A stretch of 5,227 bases of DNA from Gemmatimonadaceae bacterium. Its GTDB lineage: Bacteria > Gemmatimonadota > Gemmatimonadetes > Gemmatimonadales > Gemmatimonadaceae. The stretch lies in contig JANWKK010000129.1 of NCBI GenBank assembly GCA_025451425.1, forward strand, positions 1-5,227, in the 5' to 3' direction. Both the position numbers and the translations under genes were made by a program. This document shows positions 1 through 5,227 of the stretch, one piece after another. The notes beneath the pieces are model-generated. The model saw nothing but the letters and a program-made list of their open reading frames with translations. It was not told the origin of the DNA and ran no database searches. Position 1 is the first letter of the stretch. Every line of letters starts with the position of its first letter.

Positions 1-38
1 GCGAGAAAGACGAGCGTGGGGAGAACGCCGAACTTCAT
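1..38 (-). CDS. 5' end of a leftward gene for a probable exported protein (partial)
   Basis: Reading leftward from an ATG at 38-36, the twelve complete codons give MKFGVLPTLVFL, and the two remaining bases (GC) imply a following alanine. A start, one lysine and then a hydrophobic run with a proline is what the beginning of a Sec signal peptide looks like, so this is probably the first part of a secreted, periplasmic or outer-membrane protein. The rest lies outside the window and no function can be given. There is no clear Shine-Dalgarno sequence in the 20 bases before the ATG. It is divergent from the receptor gene, with 297 bases between the two starts. The stretch is too short to exclude chance; the hydrophobic pattern and the position beside an intergenic repeat are the only support. 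Confidence 0.5.
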   Translation of the reverse strand, partial: MKFGVLPTLVFL

Positions 39-70
39 TCGACACGGTTCGCGTTAGGCGTCGACTTAAA

Positions 71-104
71 TGTCATCCTGAGGAGCGCAAGCGACGAAGG
101 ATCT
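71..104 (+). repeat. Left outer arm of the palindromic element
   Basis: This 34-base arm pairs with 245-271. The outer 12 bases (71-82) and the inner 9 bases (96-104) are exact complements of 260-271 and 245-253. The 13 bases between them (83-95) face only six bases on the other side, so the arms form two short perfect helices around an asymmetric internal loop. Confidence 0.8.
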
Positions 105-224
105 GCTCGCTGCGCTCGCAGAAGTCTATATGAGTCGCGCGCGCTGGTCGCGCGCGCTCCCACGCCTCTTGGCGAGAGGAGCGGGAGCGAGCACGAAGTG
201 CGAGCGACTCCATATAAGACCCAT

Positions 225-249
225 GATCTGCGCGCGAAGCGCGTAGATC
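225..249. repeat. Compact hairpin inside the palindromic element
   Basis: Bases 225-235 pair with 239-249 across a GAA triloop: 11 base pairs including one G-T, with GATCT/AGATC at the base and alternating GC above. It shares 245-249 with the right outer arm, so the hairpin and the long-range pairing exclude each other at that point. No T-run follows, so it is not a canonical rho-independent terminator. Confidence 0.7.
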
Positions 250-271
250 CTTCGCTGCGCTCAGGATGACA
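245..271 (-). repeat. Right outer arm of the palindromic element
   Basis: This is the 27-base inverted partner of 71-104. It is the shorter, CHPERSEGS-encoding version of the arm, seven bases shorter in its centre than the left arm. The size difference suggests the two arms are different variants of the same unit rather than a freshly duplicated pair. Confidence 0.8.
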
Positions 272-335
272 ACGTGGCAGTAGACAGGCCGCTGTTGCGC
301 GTTCAGATTGGGCCACCTTTCACCGTCGTCAATTC
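272..335 (+). other. Short leader between the repeat and the receptor start
   Basis: Only 64 bases separate the palindromic element from the GTG start of the receptor. I see no convincing -35/-10 pair, no sigma-54 box at correct spacing, and no purine-rich ribosome-binding site close to the GTG. The promoter of the three-gene cluster is therefore either within or upstream of the repeat, or of a type not recognisable by eye. Confidence 0.4.
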
Positions 336-2636
336 GTGATTCTTGGCAAAAGCCTGCTAGTACTTCTCCTTCCCACGGTGCTTGCGGCGCAAGCGGCGGG
401 CACCGGCGTCATCACCGGCCGAGTGACTGGCCGGCCCGACAGTATCGCCGCGTCGCAGAGCTCGATACCGATCGCCGGAGCGACCATCGGCATCGTCGGC
501 AGCACGCTGGGAGTCACGACTGATCCCGACGGCCGATACGCACTCGCCAACGTCCCCGCGGGCCGCGCGACGGTGCGCTTCCACCGGCTCGGCTACCGCA
601 CGCTCGACCGCTCGATCGCGGTCATACCTAACGATACAGTACGCGTCGACGTCGTACTCGAGATCGAGGCGCAACAGCTCTCGCCCGTCCGCACGGACGT
701 CGCCCGCACCGAAGTCGAGTCCTTCACCGCGCGTCCCAACGTCGGCACGGTCGCGATGTCGGCGCAGATGATGGCCGGCGTACCTGCGATCGGAGAGCCG
801 GACGTCGCGCGCGTCGTGCAACTCCTCGCCGGCGTCAGCGCGCGCAACGACTACAACACGGGACTCAACGTCCGCGGCGGGAGCGCCGATCAGAATCTCG
901 TGCTGCTCGACGGCATCCCGATATACAACCCGTTTCATATGGGCGGGCTGTTCTCGACTTTCATGGACGCCTCGGTTGGCGGGATAGAGCTCATGACGGG
1001 TGCGTTCCCCGCGCGCTATGACGGCCGACTCTCGAGCGTGCTCGAGGTCCGATCGGCGGACGAGACGAGACCGGGACTGCACGGAACAACCGACGCCTCC
1101 GTGCTCGCGACAACGGGCCAGCTCGCTGGAGCGTTAGGCAACGGACGTGGAAGCTGGAGCGTCGCCGCTCGGCGCACCTACGCCGACGCCATCGCGTCGG
1201 CGTTCAGCCATGACAATTTTCCCTATCACTTTCTCGATCTGCAGGCACACGCGTCGTACCTGTTACCCAACGATTGGCGACTTGCCGTGACGGGATACGC
1301 AGGCAGAGATCTCCTCGATCTCAACCTCGCGAGCTTCGTCAAGGACACGACCGTCTCGAGCGCGGGCGAAGGAGCGTTCAGGTACGACTGGGGCAATCGC
1401 GTCGTCGGCGCGACGCTCAGCAAGGCGATCACTCCCAGCGTGACCTTCGAGCAGCGCGTGTCGACGTCGGGCTTTTCGACAGGTCTCAACATCGCCAACA
1501 ACGCGCAGGCGCAACGGAGCGACGTGCACGACGTCCGCGTAAGCGGATCGTTAGGTGCACGGAGCGTCGCGAACGATTGGTCACTGGGCTACGAGGTCGC
1601 GTCGACGCACGTTCGATATGCATCGTCGTCGGCGCAGACGGGCACGACGGCGTTCGATATCGTCCAGGATCCGATGTCGTACGCCGCCTGGCTCGACGAC
1701 GTATGGCGCGTGTCGTCGCGCTGGATGATCGAGGGCGGATTGCGCGGTGAGATCCTCAGCGGAGGCAGAGATTGGGACGGGCTCTCGCCGCGTCTGTCAA
1801 TCAAGTACTTCGTGACGCCGACGATTGCGCTCAGTGCCGCCGCCGGCCGCGTGACGCAGACGATGCACTCTCTTGCGGGCGACGGTCCCTTCCGATTCTT
1901 CGACATCTGGCTCGCGAGCGATCAATACATTCCCGTCGAGACGGCGTGGCATTGGGTTGCCGGCATCGAGCGACGGCTCGAGACGACGTCGATCAAGATC
2001 GAAGGCTACGTAAAGAAGTACGACCGCGTGCTCGACGCGAATCCATCCGACGATCCGTCTCGGCGCGGCGACGAGTTTGTCCCGGCGACGGGACTCGCCT
2101 ACGGCGTCGACCTCTTCGCACGCTGGCAGCCCGCGAACGGTCCCACTGGGTGGCTCTCGTATTCGTACGGCGTGGCCTCGCATGAACGCGACGGCGTTGT
2201 ATGGGCGCCCGGCAACGATCGACGGCACGACGTCAATCTCGTCGCGATGTGGCGCCTGAGGCGCTACCGAGTCGGCGCGCGCTTCGGCTATGCGACCGGC
2301 ACACCGTACACCCCAGTGATCGGCCAGATCGCGCGCCGCGTCTACAATCCGTCGACCGATACGTGGGACACGGGCAATCCGCAGATTTTCCTCGACCCGT
2401 TAGGCGCCACGCGCAACTCGGCGCGTTTTCCGCCGACGCAGCGGCTCGACCTCGATGTGTCGCGCGAGATGAGTGTACGTGGAATGACGGTTTCGCCCTA
2501 TCTGAGCGTCGTGAACGCTTACAACGCACGCAACGTCTTCGTCTACATCTACGATTACGCAACCGATGCGCCGACGCGGCGCGCCCTCTCGCAATTCCCA
2601 ATCCTGCCGAGCGTGGGAGTGCGTCTTGCGTTCTAA
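336..2636 (+). CDS. TonB-dependent outer-membrane receptor with CarboxypepD-regulatory-like N-terminal domain
   Basis: This 766-residue protein would import or bind a ligand at the outer membrane using TonB/ExbBD energy. Residues 1-20 form a signal peptide (K5, then LLVLLLPTVLA; likely cleavage after AQA at 20). Residues about 24-110 are a carboxypeptidase-regulatory-like beta-sandwich (ITGRV, then TTDPDGRYALANVPAG and FHRLGYRT). Residues about 135-240 are the plug, with LNVRGGSADQNLVLLDG (177-193), IYNPFHMGGLFS (196-207) and GAFPARYDGRLSSVLEVRS (222-240), which match this receptor class closely. The rest to 766 is the beta-barrel, ending in VRLAF with the terminal phenylalanine expected for BAM-assembled proteins. 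GTG 336 is the first usual start codon after the in-frame stop at 267-269 and gives the signal peptide directly, though no Shine-Dalgarno is visible. The substrate is unknown: these receptors serve iron chelates, glycans, peptides and other ligands. No TonB box was identified with confidence. Confidence 0.93.
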   Translation: MILGKSLLVLLLPTVLAAQAAGTGVITGRVTGRPDSIAASQSSIPIAGATIGIVGSTLGVTTDPDGRYALANVPAGRATVRFHRLGYRTLDRSIAVIPNDTVRVDVVLEIEAQQLSPVRTDVARTEVESFTARPNVGTVAMSAQMMAGVPAIGEPDVARVVQLLAGVSARNDYNTGLNVRGGSADQNLVLLDGIPIYNPFHMGGLFSTFMDASVGGIELMTGAFPARYDGRLSSVLEVRSADETRPGLHGTTDASVLATTGQLAGALGNGRGSWSVAARRTYADAIASAFSHDNFPYHFLDLQAHASYLLPNDWRLAVTGYAGRDLLDLNLASFVKDTTVSSAGEGAFRYDWGNRVVGATLSKAITPSVTFEQRVSTSGFSTGLNIANNAQAQRSDVHDVRVSGSLGARSVANDWSLGYEVASTHVRYASSSAQTGTTAFDIVQDPMSYAAWLDDVWRVSSRWMIEGGLRGEILSGGRDWDGLSPRLSIKYFVTPTIALSAAAGRVTQTMHSLAGDGPFRFFDIWLASDQYIPVETAWHWVAGIERRLETTSIKIEGYVKKYDRVLDANPSDDPSRRGDEFVPATGLAYGVDLFARWQPANGPTGWLSYSYGVASHERDGVVWAPGNDRRHDVNLVAMWRLRRYRVGARFGYATGTPYTPVIGQIARRVYNPSTDTWDTGNPQIFLDPLGATRNSARFPPTQRLDLDVSREMSVRGMTVSPYLSVVNAYNARNVFVYIYDYATDAPTRRALSQFPILPSVGVRLAF
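2615..2619 (+). promoter_or_regulatory. Ribosome-binding site fixing a TTG start for the lipoprotein
   Basis: GGGAG lies six bases before TTG 2626, inside the last codons of the receptor gene. The upstream in-frame ATG at 2566 has no comparable purine tract before it, so this site decides the start in favour of TTG. Confidence 0.65.
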
Positions 2637-3792
2637 GTACTTACTGATCGCGTTGGCGTTGCTGGTCAGCGCATGCGAATACGACAAGACCGCGATCCCG
2701 CGCACGGAGCCGCAACTCGCAATGCACGGCGTCCTGAGCGCGAGCGCCGCTACACAGGTCGTACTACTCGAGCGCACCAACTCGGGTCGCGTGCAGCTCG
2801 ACTTCACGACCTTCGATCTCGAGGACCCCATGGGCAGCGACGCGGGGATCGCGGAGTCAGGCGCGTTGATGACGCTCACGCTGCCCGATGGGGGCACGAT
2901 CGTCGCCCAGGAGGATAACCACGGCCAGCCCGGGCAAGGAGAGGGGGTCTACCGGTTCGCCCTCCCAGGCAGCTCACTGGAACGAAACGCGACGTATCGT
3001 CTCACGGTTCTGACGCTGAAGGGCGAGCAGCTGACGGCCGAGACCTCCGTGCCCGATGGCACGGCCGCGATGACTCCCGCGTTAGGCACGCTCAATCGTG
3101 CGGTTGAAGGCCTCACACTCGATTGGCCCGCGTCTCCGACAGCGCGCAGCTACTTCGTGAGGGTCGAGACGCCGTACGGTCCGATGTCGTTCTTCACCGA
3201 GAGCACGCATGTGCAACTTCCTGCTCTACTGCGAAACACGTTGCCGAACGATCTGCCGCACGTGTTTTTCCCGGGCTTCACACAGGCGGTGACCGTTTCT
3301 GCCGTCGACTCCAACTTCTACGACTGGTTTCGCACGTTCAACAACCTGCTTACGGGTGAGGGGTTGATCAACCGCGTCACCGGCGGACTCGGCGTCTTCG
3401 GATCCCTCGTCCGTTTGCGCTTCGACAGCTTGGAGGTTACGGCGCCACAGACGCAACCAGTCGAGGGTCACTTTGCGCTGGACCAGTCGACGATCCCGTC
3501 GCTTGCATCCCGTTACCTGAGCTTCGACTTGTACATCGAGTCGCCAGCGGCACGCAGTGGGCAGTCGGACGCACTGAGTGGTCGCTACCACCCGCGTCCG
3601 CGGCTCGACTACCATGGTTGCCTGGTATGCGGTCTGCTCGGCACCGCGCGCAACGGAACGATCGAGCTGGCCCTCCTCGACAACTGGTCGGGCGCCGATA
3701 CAGTCGAAGTCTTCGACGGCACGTTGCAGGGTGATACGCTCACAGGTTTCTTTCGTGCCAACGGTGGCCCGTTCAAGTTCGTTAGACAATGA
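2626..3792 (+). CDS. DUF4249-type outer-membrane lipoprotein partner of the receptor
   Basis: From TTG 2626 the protein has 388 residues and opens with MRSKYLLIALALLVSAC, a textbook lipoprotein signal with lipobox V14-S-A-C17. The residue after the cysteine is E, not the D that favours inner-membrane retention, so outer-membrane location is expected. The mature start (CEYDKTAIP, then LAMHGVLS and VVLLERT), the VPDG at 142-145, and the segment YDWFRTFNN followed by INRVTGGLGVFGS (about 232-260) fit the DUF4249 pattern. In Bacteroidota, DUF4249 lipoproteins commonly sit beside carboxypeptidase-regulatory-like TonB receptors, as here. Residues about 284-388 form an additional beta-rich tail with a CLVC pair (332-335) and a GDTLTGFF...GPFKF ending. 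An alternative start, ATG 2566, would add 20 arginine-rich residues, overlap the receptor by 71 nt and lacks a ribosome-binding site. The 11-nt overlap suggests translational coupling. The ligand is unknown; DUF4249 is judged by eye. Confidence 0.8.
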   Translation: MRSKYLLIALALLVSACEYDKTAIPRTEPQLAMHGVLSASAATQVVLLERTNSGRVQLDFTTFDLEDPMGSDAGIAESGALMTLTLPDGGTIVAQEDNHGQPGQGEGVYRFALPGSSLERNATYRLTVLTLKGEQLTAETSVPDGTAAMTPALGTLNRAVEGLTLDWPASPTARSYFVRVETPYGPMSFFTESTHVQLPALLRNTLPNDLPHVFFPGFTQAVTVSAVDSNFYDWFRTFNNLLTGEGLINRVTGGLGVFGSLVRLRFDSLEVTAPQTQPVEGHFALDQSTIPSLASRYLSFDLYIESPAARSGQSDALSGRYHPRPRLDYHGCLVCGLLGTARNGTIELALLDNWSGADTVEVFDGTLQGDTLTGFFRANGGPFKFVRQ

Positions 3793-3801
3793 AAGCCCTC
3801 C

Positions 3802-3806
3802 AGGAG
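3802..3806 (+). promoter_or_regulatory. Ribosome-binding site of the MEDS gene
   Basis: AGGAG is followed by CACA and then ATG 3811. It lies within the 18-base gap after the lipoprotein stop. The spacing is a little short but the sequence is consensus, and it supports ATG 3811 as the start and co-transcription with the upstream genes. Confidence 0.75.
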
Positions 3807-3810
3807 CACA

Positions 3811-4440
3811 ATGCCTCGTTCGATCCATCTCTGCGGTGAGGACGTCGATCAACCAGGCCATATCTGCGCCTTCTTCGACTCGCGCGAGGAGGAGTACGAA
3901 ACGCTCCTGCCGTATTTCAAGGAAGGCGTGGATGCTGGTGAACAAGTACTAAACGTCCTCGACGCCGGGCGGCTCGCCGACCACTGCGAGCGTCTCGAGG
4001 CTGGCGGCATCCCCATCGACGACGGCCGAGTGCAGGTCGCGAGCTCGGAGGAGACGTATCTCGCGGGTGGCTCCTTCGATATGGAGCGCATGGTCAACTT
4101 CGTGACCGACACAGTCCGCAACGCAGCCGCACGTGGACACCGTGTGCGCACAGCCGGCTGGATGGATTGGGTGTATCGTCAGCTGCCGGGCACCGAACGC
4201 CTGATGGAGTACGAGGCGCGGATGAATCTCCTCGTGCCGACGTTCGACTGCACGTTCATGTGCGTGTACGATCTGTCGAAGGTGACAAGCGACACGCTCA
4301 TTGACATCATGTCGACGCATCCCTATGTGATTCTAAGGGGACAGATTCGGCGCAATCCGTTTTTCATTTGGCCGGAGGTCTATCTGCGCGAGCTCGTCGA
4401 GAACGAGCGCCGCTCGTCTCAGTCTGCCGAGACGATCTGA
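3811..4440 (+). CDS. Stand-alone MEDS-domain (DcmR-like sensory) protein
   Basis: This 209-residue protein has no signal peptide or membrane segment and should be cytoplasmic. The layout fits the MEDS domain, a sensory module named from methanogen and methylotroph proteins including the dichloromethane regulator DcmR: GHICAFFDSREEEYETLLP (16-34), FKEGVDAGEQVLNVLD (36-51), GHRVRTAGWMDW (109-120), EYEARMNLL (133-141), CTFMCVYDLSKVTSDTLIDI (147-166) and THPYVILRGQIRRNPFF (169-185). Possible ligand-contacting residues include H17, C19, C147 and C151; that is inference. MEDS domains are often joined to histidine kinase, anti-sigma or DNA-binding parts, but here almost nothing lies outside the domain, so any output must come from a separate partner. 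It follows the lipoprotein gene by 18 nt with a good ribosome-binding site, so it is probably the third gene of the operon. Its last 22 bases overlap the convergent gene. Confidence 0.85.
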   Translation: MPRSIHLCGEDVDQPGHICAFFDSREEEYETLLPYFKEGVDAGEQVLNVLDAGRLADHCERLEAGGIPIDDGRVQVASSEETYLAGGSFDMERMVNFVTDTVRNAAARGHRVRTAGWMDWVYRQLPGTERLMEYEARMNLLVPTFDCTFMCVYDLSKVTSDTLIDIMSTHPYVILRGQIRRNPFFIWPEVYLRELVENERRSSQSAETI

Positions 4441-5227
4441 CTCCAGAAGCGTCCCATGAGTCCGCGACGCTCGAAGTGTCGCGCCTCGGGCTCGGCGCCC
4501 CGCCATGACTCTGGGAATGTTCGCGCGAGCACGCGTTGCAGCGTGCGCGCCTGGGTGAAGCGTCCGAAGACGTCAGGATAGGCGCCGTGACAGTAGCCGA
4601 GCATCCAGCGTAACTGCGGATCGAGCGGCTCTTCGGCGCACGCGTCCTCGAGGCAACTAACAGCTTCTTTCTCCTGCGATTCACTGAGCTCGTCGATGCC
4701 GGTTAGGCATGCGGGCTGGGTCGCCGAGCACCAGAGGAGGAACGCGACACGTCGCAGCGCCTCGATGCCTTCGACGCCGTCGCCGACGTGATCGAGGTAG
4801 GCGTTGAAGATCTTTGCGGACTCCTTGTAGATGCCGCGGCGCTGCAATGCCCGATCGCGCGTTGCCGCATCCCCGGCGAGCGACGTGACGAATGCGATCA
4901 AATACTCCTCATGGTTCTCGATCTCCCGCATCGACGGAACTGGGGGGCGGTCGTCGTAGTCGGCGCGAGAGTCGGCGATCGGCCGGAGCTCTTCGTCCTG
5001 GCGAGGGGACGTACGGTAGCCAGCGATGTGAATCAGCTCATGAAGATTCATGATGCTCAGGAATGCATTCGTGCCGGCGTTGTTCGGCAGGATGCGAAGG
5101 CAATCCATGGCCATGGAGAGGTCGAACCCAATTCCGCGCACCCCGCCCGGTCCACGGAGTTCCTGGGCGTCGAGCGGAGGCAGCAAGTCCCGAATGCGCA
5201 CACCAACGCGGCGGCATTCCGCCTCGA
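4419..5227 (-). CDS. Unrecognised protein with HExxH motif and TPR-like C-terminal part (5' end outside window)
   Basis: The frame is open from the right edge to TGA at 4421-4419. An internal GTG at 5201 would give 260 residues, but it has no ribosome-binding site and the frame continues upstream without a stop (EAECRRVG before it), so the true start probably lies outside. Numbering from that GTG, residues 54-58 are HELIH within MNLHELIHIAG, a good match to the abxHEbbHbc zinc-protease signature. A possible third ligand is E98 or E99 in NHEEYLIAF, about 40 residues later, as in gluzincins. The metzincin extension HxxGxxH is not met: T64 is in place of the last histidine. Residues about 176-230 (EKEAVSCLEDACAEEPLDPQLRWMLGYC in outline) read like helical TPR-type repeats. 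No family is recognised, and zinc-peptidase activity is only a possibility. It is convergent with the MEDS gene and overlaps it by 22 nt; there is no terminator between them. Confidence 0.75.
   Translation of the reverse strand, partial: EAECRRVGVRIRDLLPPLDAQELRGPGGVRGIGFDLSMAMDCLRILPNNAGTNAFLSIMNLHELIHIAGYRTSPRQDEELRPIADSRADYDDRPPVPSMREIENHEEYLIAFVTSLAGDAATRDRALQRRGIYKESAKIFNAYLDHVGDGVEGIEALRRVAFLLWCSATQPACLTGIDELSESQEKEAVSCLEDACAEEPLDPQLRWMLGYCHGAYPDVFGRFTQARTLQRVLARTFPESWRGAEPEARHFERRGLMGRFWSQIVSAD

Larger units (their letters stand above)
71..271. repeat. Palindromic intergenic repeat element of the 'CHPERSEGS' type
   Basis: The element starts and ends with inverted arms: TGTCATCCTGAG ... 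GAAGGATCT at 71-104 and its complement at 245-271. Twelve outer and nine inner bases match exactly; the central parts differ (13 versus 6 bases). A second inverted pair lies inside (124-138 with 204-220, matching apart from two single-base gaps). The right arm read leftward translates as CHPERSEGS and the left arm read rightward as VILRSASDEGS. I recognise CHPERSEGS as a recurrent spurious peptide annotated from dispersed intergenic repeats in several bacterial phyla, so the open reading frame across 35-316 on the minus strand is not counted as a gene. The element carries no transposase and would have to be mobilised in trans, if it moves at all. It fills most of the divergent intergenic space. 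Confidence 0.85.

Noticed and set aside
137..157. Alternating GC tract as a Z-DNA or simple-repeat locus
   Set aside because: It is better explained as one of the short hairpins of the palindromic element; the tract is only eight bases each side.
225..271. GC hairpin as a rho-independent terminator
   Set aside because: No T-run follows on either strand, and the structure belongs to the repeat element.
71..271. Miniature transposon with target-site duplication
   Set aside because: No matching short direct repeat is seen immediately outside 71 and 271, so insertion by transposition is not supported here.
275..298. TGGCA ... TTGC resembling a sigma-54 promoter
   Set aside because: The distance between the GG and GC elements is much longer than the fixed spacing required.
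35..316. Minus-strand 93-codon open frame containing CHPERSEGS
   Set aside because: It is the translation of the palindromic repeat; the peptide is a known type of spurious annotation and there is no ribosome-binding site or recognisable domain.
357..1082. Long minus-strand open frame (241 codons) opposite the receptor
   Set aside because: Its arginine-rich composition is what the complement of a GC-rich gene gives, and the receptor on the plus strand has clear domains throughout.
3226..3945. Minus-strand open frame (239 codons) across the lipoprotein/MEDS junction
   Set aside because: It spans two well-supported genes and an obvious ribosome-binding site on the other strand; it has no recognisable motif of its own.

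Overview
The window is GC-rich bacterial DNA with strong G/C preference at third codon positions. It most resembles a Gemmatimonadota chromosome, or a related Gram-negative soil or environmental lineage. The reasons are a Bacteroidota/Gemmatimonadota-style TonB-dependent receptor with an N-terminal carboxypeptidase-regulatory-like domain, a DUF4249-type lipoprotein directly after it, and an intergenic palindromic repeat whose spurious translation reads CHPERSEGS. The taxon is an inference; no marker gene is present.

Layout. Bases 1-38 hold the first codons of a leftward gene for a probably exported protein that runs off the left edge. Bases 39-335 are the divergent intergenic region. Most of it (71-271) is a palindromic element with imperfect outer arms, an inner inverted pair and several short GC hairpins. 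Rightward from 336 comes a compact three-gene cluster: a TonB-dependent outer-membrane receptor (336-2636, GTG start), an outer-membrane lipoprotein of DUF4249 type (best start TTG 2626, overlapping the receptor by 11 nt), and a stand-alone MEDS-domain protein (3811-4440), 18 nt after the lipoprotein. A leftward gene (4419-5227, open at the right edge) encodes an unrecognised protein with an HExxH motif and a TPR-like C-terminal half. Its 3' end overlaps the MEDS gene by 22 nt in convergent orientation.

How the genes may work together. The receptor and lipoprotein look like a surface uptake or binding pair, translationally coupled. The MEDS protein is cytoplasmic and is probably co-transcribed. 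MEDS domains are known as sensory modules (named from DcmR and methanogen/methylotroph regulators), so one reading is an uptake complex with a dedicated cytoplasmic sensor; the ligand cannot be told from sequence. The HExxH gene is on the other strand and need not be related. No RNA gene, CRISPR array, insertion sequence or convincing terminator was seen.
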